From IMG/VR virus record IMGVR_UViG_3300031608_000694, positions 1 through 25,298 of that record: DNA of 25,298 bases; one strand, 5' to 3'. The translations under genes and the position numbers were made by a program. The DNA comes from a virus. The notes under the pieces are model-generated. The model was not told the DNA's origin, ran no database searches, and saw only the letters and a program-made list of their open reading frames with translations. This document shows positions 5,848 to 12,580 of this stretch, piece after piece (within the stretch, counting starts at the first letter, position 1; each line of letters opens with the position of its first letter).

Positions 5848-6099
5848 CTAGCTGAAGCTAATACCAGCTGCGTGTGCCGCTGCTACCATTGCTCTGCTAG
5901 GAGTACCAAGACGGTAAGTAGGGTTACCTACTGTGTTGGTATTTGTGTAGATAGAATATCCTTTAGATCTCAAAACATTGATCTTTGCAGGTAGTCTATT
6001 TACTTTGAGTTTGTGTGTTGCCACAGCGTTACTCAACGCTTTGCCTTGATTCAAAAAGTTTAACACTTTTTGCTCTTGGCTCACTTTACGATTAGCCAT
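5848..6099 (-). CDS. Small winged-helix-like DNA-binding protein
   Basis: The protein has 83 residues, with ATG after GGAG at a 6-base gap and the start next to the previous stop (TAAATG). Residues about 5-50 read as a winged helix-turn-helix: helix (VSQEQKVLNFLNQG), helix (ALSNAVATHKL), recognition helix (RLPAKINVLRSKG), then a strand-turn-strand wing (YSIYTNT...TYRLG). The tail is Ala-rich. This type is frequent in marine T4-like phages and may be a transcription regulator, but the target is unknown. A terminator-like hairpin follows it. Confidence 0.7.
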   Translation of the reverse strand: MANRKVSQEQKVLNFLNQGKALSNAVATHKLKVNRLPAKINVLRSKGYSIYTNTNTVGNPTYRLGTPSRAMVAAAHAAGISFS

Positions 6100-6459
6100 T
6101 TAGCTCTCCATATTATTGTTGGCAGAATTGCCAGTTTTAGCACCTTCGTTCACAGTCACAGTAGCTGATACAGTATTACCTGTTACTACCGTTCTTGTGG
6201 ACTTGGGTACATTCCGATACACAACCTTTTGTAACGCATCTCTTACATCAAAGTTGGACTTAATGTCTTCCCTTTGGAGCAAGTAATTAGATGCATCCTT
6301 CTTGGTCATGGCTTCCGGCAGCTCAGCGAACCACGTATCGTCGTTCCCTTTTGCCGTAAGTTTCTTAATGCGGGATACCATATCATTTCCGAATCTAGCC
6401 TTTGTTTGACCTTTTTCAGTTACGCTATAGCCTGCATAGTTAAATAGTTGTTCTGTCAT
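6100..6459 (-). CDS. Unknown protein after an early promoter
   Basis: The protein has 119 residues, ATG after AAGG. The first 90 residues look globular (FNYAGYSVTEKGQTKARFG, WFAELPEAMTKKDASNYLL), and the last 30 are low-complexity Thr/Val/Asn/Ser. It is the first gene after the early promoter at 6500-6528 and is co-transcribed with the winged-helix-like protein, so both are probably made early. No family recognised. Confidence 0.65.
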   Translation of the reverse strand: MTEQLFNYAGYSVTEKGQTKARFGNDMVSRIKKLTAKGNDDTWFAELPEAMTKKDASNYLLQREDIKSNFDVRDALQKVVYRNVPKSTRTVVTGNTVSATVTVNEGAKTGNSANNNMES

Positions 6460-6499
6460 TTTATCACCTTTATTTACATTTTCTCATTTACAAGTACAC

Positions 6500-6528
6500 A
6501 TTATAGACTCTTTTAAACCAAGAGTCAA
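6500..6528 (-). promoter_or_regulatory. Early sigma-70-like promoter
   Basis: TTGACT (6523-6528), a 17-base spacer and TATAAT (6500-6505), about 40 bases before the gene at 6459. The spacer carries GGT and AGAG at the same positions as three other promoters in the window. Confidence 0.8.
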
Positions 6529-6552
6529 CCTTTTTGTGGACCAAAAGCACTA

Positions 6553-7062
6553 TTAAGCTGCTTTTAATACACGACTAATTAAACGCTCCTTCCTATAACT
6601 GATACCTTTCAAGTAACAGTACATTCCAGGGTCCATATCTGCGTCTTCAGCAGCCATGTCCCATTTAAGAGCTGTCTGGATATTCCCAGCGCCTATTGAA
6701 ACTAAATGTCTAAGATGAGCTCTCCATGCTATGGTAGCTCTCTGTTCCCATTTTTGCTCACGCTCTTGAGTCTCATTGGAAGCTTTAATATAGTACTCAA
6801 GCTCTTTCTCAAGCTCTGCAACAGACATTCCCATCCAATCAAACCTAGCTCTAAAGCCGTTTGCATCTTTGGACACATCTGAAATCGCACCATAAAGTTC
6901 CCACTTAATCGCGTCTTCAATAGTATAAACACCGGATTCATTATACCATGCCACATCGTTAAACTCTGGACTTCTGCCATATTCAGCCATATCATGAGCC
7001 TTTTTAGCCTCACAAAATGCTTCTAATGTTACGAAATCTTGTAGTGTTGGTTGCTGTGTCAT
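6553..7062 (-). CDS. Unknown protein after an early promoter
   Basis: The protein has 169 residues, ATG after AAGGG at a 10-base gap. It is rich in Trp, Glu and Ala and reads as mainly helical, with a long charged helix around MSVAELEKELEYYIKASNET. No membrane segment, Cys pair or catalytic motif is visible. It has its own early promoter (7096-7124), so it is probably an early host-takeover or regulatory protein. Similar unnamed proteins occur in phages and proteobacteria, as far as I recall. No function assigned. Confidence 0.7.
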   Translation of the reverse strand: MTQQPTLQDFVTLEAFCEAKKAHDMAEYGRSPEFNDVAWYNESGVYTIEDAIKWELYGAISDVSKDANGFRARFDWMGMSVAELEKELEYYIKASNETQEREQKWEQRATIAWRAHLRHLVSIGAGNIQTALKWDMAAEDADMDPGMYCYLKGISYRKERLISRVLKAA

Positions 7063-7086
7063 AATCTTTATACCCTTTTATTTAAT

Positions 7087-7154
7087 TATACCGTTATTAT
7101 GCACTCTTGAGGACCATAAGTCAAGCACTTTCTGCTATTCTTTTGAAATCTTTT
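7087..7154 (-). repeat. Promoter repeat, copy 1
   Basis: This segment shares three blocks, in order, with 25179-25246: a 21-base block spanning the -10 region (7087-7107), TAAGTCAAGCA over the -35, and an 18-base A-rich (minus strand) block upstream (7137-7154). The last looks like an UP element. Confidence 0.75.
7096..7124 (-). promoter_or_regulatory. Early sigma-70-like promoter
   Basis: TTGACT (7119-7124), a 17-base spacer with GGT and AGAG, and CATAAT (7096-7101). A second TATAAT lies 9 bases further on. It drives the gene starting at 7062. Confidence 0.8.
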
Positions 7155-7173
7155 CCAGTGTCAAATCAAGCGG

Positions 7174-7833
7174 TTAGGCGTAATGTAAATATGTTTGTAG
7201 GTTATATTTGGTTCCTTCGTCGGGCATGTTCTCAATTATAGGGTATTCCCACGTTGGTGGGTATACTACTACCCTTCCTTTGATGGATTCAACACCTACA
7301 CCCTGCCGAGGGAAATTAGTCATTTTCTCGTTATCTTCGAGGAAGAATAGGAATCCTATCGCTCTGATGGCGCTTTCATGATTGACTACATCAATATGTG
7401 GTTGGATTTCATGTTCTTCTGTAGAATCGTACTTTCTGATCTTTAATGATTCCAGTCCTTTATGAGCAATCATATTAGGGAGATTCAAATCCTGTAAGTA
7501 ATGCTCATATAGTGTCATAATGTGATCTTTCAAGTCATTATGTACTTCCTCACCGTCGTGGTACTTACTGTAAGCATATTGGATACAGTGGTTACCAGCG
7601 TCTTCTTCGTTTATCGTATCCCACTTTTCTTTATTTAGGTTGAAGACTTCTATCAAGTCATCACAAAATTTAGGATCTAATGCGCCATCATATATTCTGA
7701 TAGCACCTATTTGTTTAGCTTTTAATTCGTTTTCAAGAAGTAAAGAGTTCTCCATCAGTTTGATGTTCTTCTCTTCTGCTGTCATTTTTGGAGCTTCTAC
7801 TGCCCCAGTTTCAATTCCGTTGGTGTCTTCCAT
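7174..7833 (-). CDS. 2-oxoglutarate/Fe(II) oxygenase-like protein with altered metal site
   Basis: The protein has 219 residues, ATG after AGGAG at a 10-base gap. IRIYDGALDPKFCDDLIEVF opens the domain. PHID (145-148) supplies the HxD iron pair, and AIGFLFFLED, GRVVVYPPTWEYP and GTKYNLQTYLHY fit the rest of the prolyl-4-hydroxylase-like jelly roll. In relatives the segment after WEYP carries the third iron ligand (YPHRG-type His); here it reads YPIIEN, and the 2OG-binding Arg is Lys (about 209). It may be a divergent or inactive enzyme. Family members hydroxylate protein or nucleic-acid targets; the target here is unknown. The start overlaps the upstream gene by 37 bases. Confidence 0.75.
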   Translation of the reverse strand: MEDTNGIETGAVEAPKMTAEEKNIKLMENSLLLENELKAKQIGAIRIYDGALDPKFCDDLIEVFNLNKEKWDTINEEDAGNHCIQYAYSKYHDGEEVHNDLKDHIMTLYEHYLQDLNLPNMIAHKGLESLKIRKYDSTEEHEIQPHIDVVNHESAIRAIGFLFFLEDNEKMTNFPRQGVGVESIKGRVVVYPPTWEYPIIENMPDEGTKYNLQTYLHYA

Positions 7834-8030
7834 ACTAACTTTACTCCTCTTCGTGTTAATTCGTTTATAAACTTGCCTTTGTGTTTAGGCTTCCCTTCAT
7901 TAATCGCTTTGATTAATTCTTCAGTTGATGTTTGCCCCACATAGTAGTGCTTTATTCTTGTTCTTTTAGTAGGTCTTCCGTCTGGACCTTTAATGTATTC
8001 TTTGTGGCTTGGTTTAAATTTTGGGGGCAT
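7797..8030 (-). CDS. Unknown small basic protein
   Basis: The protein has 77 residues from the ATG at 8030, chosen because AGGAGAG lies just before it; the frame extends further upstream without a ribosome site. It is very basic, with PPKFKPSHKEYIKGPDGRP at the start and RTRIKHYYVGQTSTEELIKAINEG in the middle. The basic N-terminus suggests nucleic-acid or ribosome contact, but no family is recognised. Its last 37 bases overlap the 2OG oxygenase-like gene. Confidence 0.6.
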   Translation of the reverse strand: MPPKFKPSHKEYIKGPDGRPTKRTRIKHYYVGQTSTEELIKAINEGKPKHKGKFINELTRRGVKLVWKTPTELKLGQ

Positions 8031-8049
8031 TCTCTCTCCTGTTATATAA

Positions 8050-8382
8050 TTATTTTCCTTTTGTGTATGCTTGTGAACCAAAGAAGGCTGCTACAATACC
8101 TGCAACGGCTACAAAATATGTAGGTGCCATTGATCCTAGTGTTGCTTGTGCCTCGCTTAGTCCCGCTAAACTAGCAGTAACTACGGCGAATGGATATAGT
8201 AATAGTCCGCCTAAAGCAAACCACGTCATCTTCCTCTGTGCGTCTCGCATCGCATCTGCGTCTTCGAGTTCTTTTCTCTTGAACTCTAGAAACATCTCTT
8301 CTTCTCTTTTGGATACCTTACCGTCACCATTTGTATCTGCTGGGTGAACATGTTTCGATACCTCTTTTACTTCCTCAGTCAT
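8050..8382 (-). CDS. EF-hand membrane protein
   Basis: The protein has 110 residues. DTNGDGKVSKRE (16-27) is a complete EF-hand calcium loop with D, N, D, S and E at the binding positions. A charged helix follows (EEEMFLEFKRKELEDADAMR), then two membrane segments (about 53-72 and 85-102) and a short basic tail. The topology suggests a calcium-sensing or calcium-tethered membrane hairpin. Such proteins recur in marine T4-like phages without known function; a holin-like role is possible. The start overlaps the previous stop (ATGACTGA), and a late promoter lies about 70 bases upstream. Confidence 0.8.
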   Translation of the reverse strand: MTEEVKEVSKHVHPADTNGDGKVSKREEEMFLEFKRKELEDADAMRDAQRKMTWFALGGLLLYPFAVVTASLAGLSEAQATLGSMAPTYFVAVAGIVAAFFGSQAYTKGK

Positions 8383-9130
8383 GTGTAAATAACTCCGTGT
8401 AATTTTTATTCTTGCCTTTAGACTTTAGTAATTGGTTTACTAATTCATTATTATTTATACTTGTCTTTAAAGTAGCAAAAGGGATATAGCCAAGTCTTAG
8501 TGAGGGATCTCCCCTTTCTGGAAGTCCCAACCTGTCTTGTAGTTTTTGTCTAACTGTTTCTGCTTTATCCTCAAATCTTGTTACTTGATCTTGAGGCAAA
8601 GTATCACCTAGCCAACACATAAATCCAGGACGTGCAAACTCCTGGGGCTGGTATTGTTCTTCAGCAATATCTAAATCATTAGAGAAAACGATCTCTGCAA
8701 AATGTTTGCCTACATGTGAATAATTAATATACAATGTTCCAAAGTCTCTATTTAACGTGAACTCAGGATAATCATCTTTACCTATTACCATTTGAGCATT
8801 AGGGTCTCCAAACATGTATCCCCATCTTGGAGGATAACCATTAGTTATTAGCTCATGATAGTGAATAAGATTGTTAAGCCTGCTGTGGTCCTCTGATGGC
8901 TCCCTATATGAAGCGAATATTTCGTGTAGCTCATTCATACCTTTTGTCGTATCCATTTTCAACATGAACGCCAGCTTGTCTATTTCATCTTTTACTTGGG
9001 TTTCTGTTTCACCCATGAAATAGAATTCCTTTGAGGTATTTTCGTTAGTACCAAAGAAAGCAGCGAACCTTTGAGCTACTGGGGTGTCAAGGACTTCCCA
9101 CTCTATGTCGTTAAAATTTAAAGTCTTCAT
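8375..9130 (-). CDS. Unknown conserved-type phage protein
   Basis: The protein has 251 residues from the ATG at 9130 (MKTLNFNDIEWEV); the frame extends to a GTG at 9151 without a better ribosome site. It is acidic and globular with many aromatics (YPPRWGYMFGD, FARPGFMCWLGD), no membrane segment and no recognisable catalytic motif. It overlaps the end of the helicase gene by 20 bases and the EF-hand gene by 8, so it belongs to the helicase transcript. No function assigned. Confidence 0.75.
   Translation of the reverse strand: MKTLNFNDIEWEVLDTPVAQRFAAFFGTNENTSKEFYFMGETETQVKDEIDKLAFMLKMDTTKGMNELHEIFASYREPSEDHSRLNNLIHYHELITNGYPPRWGYMFGDPNAQMVIGKDDYPEFTLNRDFGTLYINYSHVGKHFAEIVFSNDLDIAEEQYQPQEFARPGFMCWLGDTLPQDQVTRFEDKAETVRQKLQDRLGLPERGDPSLRLGYIPFATLKTSINNNELVNQLLKSKGKNKNYTELFTHD
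8452..8459 (-). promoter_or_regulatory. T4-type late promoter, EF-hand gene
   Basis: A perfect TATAAATA followed by ATAAT, inside the end of the upstream gene and about 70 bases before the EF-hand membrane protein start. The extended form TATAAATAAT is shared with the promoters at 16398 and 21486. Confidence 0.5.
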
Positions 9131-10487
9131 ACTTTTTTTCCGTTTTTCCACGATCGAATACAGGAATGTCTATATTCGCATCAGTAAGTTGTTGTTGTGC
9201 AGACTCATCAAGGTCGTATAGTTTCATTCTAGCTCTATCAACACCTATCATAAATCGTTTGTTTCTTGTAGGATCAGCATATCTGTTTTTCAACTGTTTA
9301 ATCATAAACTGCCCCATTTGTTCTAGTTCTTCTGTACTAATAATAGCAAACATTAAGTCTGCTGTAGCAGGAAGACCAAAACTCTCAGAAGTATCTGTTA
9401 ATGAGACATCACTATTATCGTAACCACCTCTTGTTGTTTGTGTAGCACTTACAATAGGAACGTCTTGTTCAACAGCCAACCCTCTAAGCTCTTCTGCTAT
9501 ACTCTTAATAACTGTATAAGAGTTAGCGCTACTCCCAGGCCTAAATCGACTACTAGAACATATATTCAAATAGTCAATGAATATAATGTCTGGGAAGAAA
9601 CTTCTTTTTAATTTCAGTTCATTTATTAAAGATTTAAAATGTCCACTATGTGCAGATGCTGTAGGGTATTCCTTAATAATAAGTCTACCTTCTATCTTAT
9701 CATTAATCTTTTTAATCCTATCATCATACATTGCCTTAGATAAATCTTTTAACTCTCCAATAGGCATGTTCATTAAGTTAGCGTCTATACGTTCAGCAAT
9801 TCTTTCTTCGGACATTTCTAGTGTTATATAGAGTACATTTTTACCCTTAGAGATTGCTGCCGACGCCATATGACACATAAACAGGGACTTACCAACACCA
9901 GTGCCTGCTAGTGCTATGTTTAAAGTTTTATTGCTTAAACCGCCTTCTGTTATTCTATTAAACATATCTAGATCAAACTCTACCTTTTCTTCTAACCTAT
10001 GATAGAAGTCATATCGTTTCTCAGCATCTTCAATAAAATCATGTCCAATGTTCGTATCAAATCCTACAGCCAATGCCTCAGACAAAATACTAGGCAAAGC
10101 ATCTGTAGATTTGTCTTTATCTTTACCATCTATAATTTGTATAGATTCCATTACTCCTAAATACAGAGCTTTATCCTTACAGAATTTTTCAGTCTCGTCT
10201 ATTAGCCAATCCCTGTTAACCTCATCACCATTTAAAGTGTTAATAAGTTCTAAGCATTGTTCATGACTGGATTCATTTAAAGTAGTATCCTCATTAACAG
10301 CCAATAGTATTGCTTGTTTGCTAGGAGGATTGTTATACTTTTCTACAAAGTCATGTATAATCTTAAATACCTTCTGATCTTCATACTGCATGAAGTATTC
10401 AGGCTTTAGAAAAGGAATAACCTTACGAACATACTGATCGTCCTTAACTAAATTTTCTAGGATTACTTGTTCAATTCTGTTCTTCAA
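9111..10487 (-). CDS. 41: Replicative DNA helicase, T4 gp41 / DnaB type
   Basis: The protein has 458 residues, close to T4 gp41. An N-terminal helical domain (1-about 150) precedes a RecA-like motor: Walker A GTGVGKS (195-201), LYITLEMSEERIAERIDANL (the H1a region typical of DnaB), Walker B DIIFIDYLNI (300-309), ATQTTR sensor, and a C-terminal MKLYDLD strand region. It is the hexameric 5'-3' helicase that unwinds the fork and works with primase. The start is TTG (10487-10485), the first codon after an in-frame stop, coupled to the zinc-ribbon gene it overlaps and preceded by AAGG at 9 bases. It lies directly after uvsX, as in T4. Confidence 0.93.
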   Translation of the reverse strand: MKNRIEQVILENLVKDDQYVRKVIPFLKPEYFMQYEDQKVFKIIHDFVEKYNNPPSKQAILLAVNEDTTLNESSHEQCLELINTLNGDEVNRDWLIDETEKFCKDKALYLGVMESIQIIDGKDKDKSTDALPSILSEALAVGFDTNIGHDFIEDAEKRYDFYHRLEEKVEFDLDMFNRITEGGLSNKTLNIALAGTGVGKSLFMCHMASAAISKGKNVLYITLEMSEERIAERIDANLMNMPIGELKDLSKAMYDDRIKKINDKIEGRLIIKEYPTASAHSGHFKSLINELKLKRSFFPDIIFIDYLNICSSSRFRPGSSANSYTVIKSIAEELRGLAVEQDVPIVSATQTTRGGYDNSDVSLTDTSESFGLPATADLMFAIISTEELEQMGQFMIKQLKNRYADPTRNKRFMIGVDRARMKLYDLDESAQQQLTDANIDIPVFDRGKTEKKYEDFKF

Positions 10488-10647
10488 TTTTTATTACCTT
10501 GCTATATTCATTATATACATCTTTAACACATGTCTCGCATATATAAAGATCCTGTTCTTCGGTGTGGAAACAGTAGGACTTATCATTCTTGCCTAACTCT
10601 TTCTCACACTTATCACACTTTATCGTATTCTTGTTGAATATCTTCAT
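10471..10647 (-). CDS. Small zinc-ribbon-like protein
   Basis: The ORF has 58 codons, in the gap between uvsX and helicase. CDKC (11-14) and CETC (37-40) are two CxxC knuckles about 22 residues apart, with an extra Cys and His (YCFH) between, the layout of a treble-clef or zinc-ribbon fold. The ATG follows a very strong GGAGG at a 9-base gap and overlaps the end of uvsX; its stop overlaps the helicase start. It may bind single-stranded DNA or replication proteins, but nothing beyond zinc binding is suggested by the sequence. Confidence 0.8.
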   Translation of the reverse strand: MKIFNKNTIKCDKCEKELGKNDKSYCFHTEEQDLYICETCVKDVYNEYSKVIKIEEQN

Positions 10648-11683
10648 CTGATACTTCCTCCGCCATCATCTCTACAGAGCCAATTGTATATCTTGCCTTA
10701 ACCCACTCTGAGAATCTCGTGTCTGATAGTATCGGAAGCCAAAAGTCTTTACCTAGATCTTTTAATCTAAATTTAACGTCTGCTACTTCTCCTGTGTCAG
10801 GATCTATTTTCTGATACCAACCATTACTAGGTTTAATTACAAAGCCTCCTTCCATAGCCATGTCTAATAGACCAGACCATTTGCTTATGCCGTTCTCCCA
10901 TGTAACATCAACAACAATTTTAGACTTCTCTCTAACAAACCTAGACTTTTCTACGTTAATTACAAAATCATATCCTGTAACCTCTGTGCCTGTTTTTTGT
11001 TGTCGTCTACCAATAATAAAAATGTTATCTGCTGAGTAATATATTCCTGTGCCACCACTAACAACATCTTTAGGAAACAATCCTATTTCTTTGTATGTGT
11101 GGTTAACAACAATTGCTGGGATATCTTTAATAGTCAGGTGAGGAGTTACCATTCTAAATAAGGATTTCATTTGTTTAGCTCTTGTCATGTCAGCTACGGA
11201 TTTACCTTCTAACGCATCTTCTACTTCTTTCTTAGAAGCTAAGTTACCAACCGAGTCAACAACAATCATTAGATGGTCTTCTCTTTCAACACCATTTAAC
11301 TGTTGCATTATATCATGTTTCAACTGTTCTATATCTGAGATAGGTGTATGTAATATTTTCTTAGTATCAATATCAAATGTCTCAAAATAAGATTGAGGAG
11401 CTCCAAACTCTGAGTCGTAAAACAATACCACTCCATCTTCATATTTGTCCTGGAACGCTTTAATTAACAACATAGCAAATGCTGTCTTAAAATGTTTACT
11501 AGGACCTGCAAATACTGTAAGTCCAGGTGTTAGTCCACCATCTAATCTCCCACTCAATGCAACATTAACTGCTGGTACTGAGGTTTGTATTAGATCCTTT
11601 TCTCCAAAGAATTTACTCTCTGTTAGAATAGCTGTTTCTTTAATTGTAGAATTCTTCTGCAATCGCTCTGTTAAATTACCCAT
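10613..11683 (-). CDS. uvsX: UvsX recombinase, RecA-like
   Basis: The protein has 356 residues from the second of two tandem ATGs, chosen because AAGGAG lies 7 bases before it and only 2 to 4 bases before the first. Walker A is GPSKHFKT (the T4 UvsX form, about 60-67), Walker B LMIVVDSVGNL follows about 80 residues later, and GGTGIYYSADNIFII fits the L2 region. The C-terminus is acidic, as in RecA/UvsX. It coats single-stranded DNA and catalyses strand exchange in recombination-dependent replication and repair. It overlaps the upstream dehydrogenase-like gene by 8 bases. Confidence 0.95.
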   Translation of the reverse strand: MGNLTERLQKNSTIKETAILTESKFFGEKDLIQTSVPAVNVALSGRLDGGLTPGLTVFAGPSKHFKTAFAMLLIKAFQDKYEDGVVLFYDSEFGAPQSYFETFDIDTKKILHTPISDIEQLKHDIMQQLNGVEREDHLMIVVDSVGNLASKKEVEDALEGKSVADMTRAKQMKSLFRMVTPHLTIKDIPAIVVNHTYKEIGLFPKDVVSGGTGIYYSADNIFIIGRRQQKTGTEVTGYDFVINVEKSRFVREKSKIVVDVTWENGISKWSGLLDMAMEGGFVIKPSNGWYQKIDPDTGEVADVKFRLKDLGKDFWLPILSDTRFSEWVKARYTIGSVEMMAEEVSDEDIQQEYDKV

Positions 11684-12434
11684 CATCTCTCCTTCTTTTG
11701 TTAGCCTCTACGGCTGTGTTCATTATATTATGTAAATTATAGCATAGGCTAGAAGCATGAGTCAAGTCCTTTGGTAAACAAGTACCACCAAAACCTTCCT
11801 TATTATCTGGACCAGGAACAGCCCAATGTGTTCCCCCTAAATTTACGTCAGATTCTAAAAATACTCTTAGTACATTATAATCCATTTCTAGGAAACTATC
11901 ACACATTTCCTTAAAGTCATTTGCCAATGCAACTTTCATTGCTAGTGCAGCGTTTCGTGCCATTTTCATCATAGATGCTTCTTGAGGGCGAACAATAAAA
12001 ATTTCCTTAGGTGAACTAGTATTCTTAATCCACTCATTAAATAAGTTAACTTCACTGCTACCTACTACAATTGGCAAGTCCATATCATCTACGTCCTCTT
12101 GCCAATGTCTTTCTCTCAAAAACTCTGGCATTACGATTGCTCCATTTTCTCTTGCATACTTTAAACATTGATCTGGACCTATTGTACTTCTTATAATAAT
12201 TTGTACGTCTCTAGGTATTTCTGCGATCACACTATCTATAATACTAATGTCTAATCTGCCATCATTTAGGTTAGTAGGAACACATATAAAGGCAAAATCA
12301 ATATCTTTCCAGTCTTTAATAACTTTGTCTTGAAATTTATCATGTATCTGTATTACTGAGTCTTTGGTATATTTGTTTAAAAAATATTCCGTAGCTTTTC
12401 CTACAAATCCATAACCTACTATGGCTACATTCAT
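11676..12434 (-). CDS. UDP-glucose/GDP-mannose dehydrogenase-like protein, short form
   Basis: The protein has 252 residues. The N-terminal NAD-binding Rossmann fold has GYGFVG (7-12), then FICVPTN, RSTIGP (82-87), the catalytic-region MPEFLRE (102-108), a helix with the usual Lys (MMKMARNAALAMKVALANDF) and the thiol motif GFGGTCLPKDL (214-224, Cys 219, Lys 222). Full enzymes have 390-450 residues; the C-terminal UDP-sugar domain is missing, although the gene ends naturally in an operon overlap. It may oxidise a nucleotide sugar with a different acceptor site or need a partner. It lies between DNA polymerase and uvsX. Confidence 0.8.
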   Translation of the reverse strand: MNVAIVGYGFVGKATEYFLNKYTKDSVIQIHDKFQDKVIKDWKDIDFAFICVPTNLNDGRLDISIIDSVIAEIPRDVQIIIRSTIGPDQCLKYARENGAIVMPEFLRERHWQEDVDDMDLPIVVGSSEVNLFNEWIKNTSSPKEIFIVRPQEASMMKMARNAALAMKVALANDFKEMCDSFLEMDYNVLRVFLESDVNLGGTHWAVPGPDNKEGFGGTCLPKDLTHASSLCYNLHNIMNTAVEANKRRRDDG

Positions 12435-12580
12435 ACCATTTCCTCTACAACACCAAGTGTCTCAGCTAGTATTAATAATCCACCTGCCATTGGCAAGTCT
12501 CCTAACATAAGATAACATCCTGCGATAATTCTAATACCGCTCTTAATCATACTTACTATAAAATGTCCGTCTATGTTCAT
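12431..12580 (-). CDS. Small membrane protein
   Basis: The protein has 49 residues from the ATG at 12580, which overlaps the polymerase stop as ATGA. Its own stop overlaps the next start the same way, a strong sign that it is real. The sequence is hydrophobic almost throughout, with two possible membrane helices (about 7-22 and 27-42: IKSGIRIIAGCYLML and MAGGLLILAETLGVV) separated by a short turn. The function is unknown. Confidence 0.7.
   Translation of the reverse strand: MNIDGHFIVSMIKSGIRIIAGCYLMLGDLPMAGGLLILAETLGVVEEMV

Noticed and set aside
5639-5851. Plus-strand open frame of 70 codons
   Set aside because: It crosses the hairpins, late promoter and terminator antisense to the tRNA leader, has no ribosome site, and would be the only plus-strand gene.
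6729-7013. Alternative minus-strand frame of 94 codons
   Set aside because: It lies wholly inside the 169-residue gene at 6553-7062, which has the promoter and ribosome site.
11676-12434. Dehydrogenase-like gene as a frameshifted pseudogene
   Set aside because: The stop lies in a clean overlap with the uvsX start, and uvsX begins right after it, so no missing domain is encoded in another frame.
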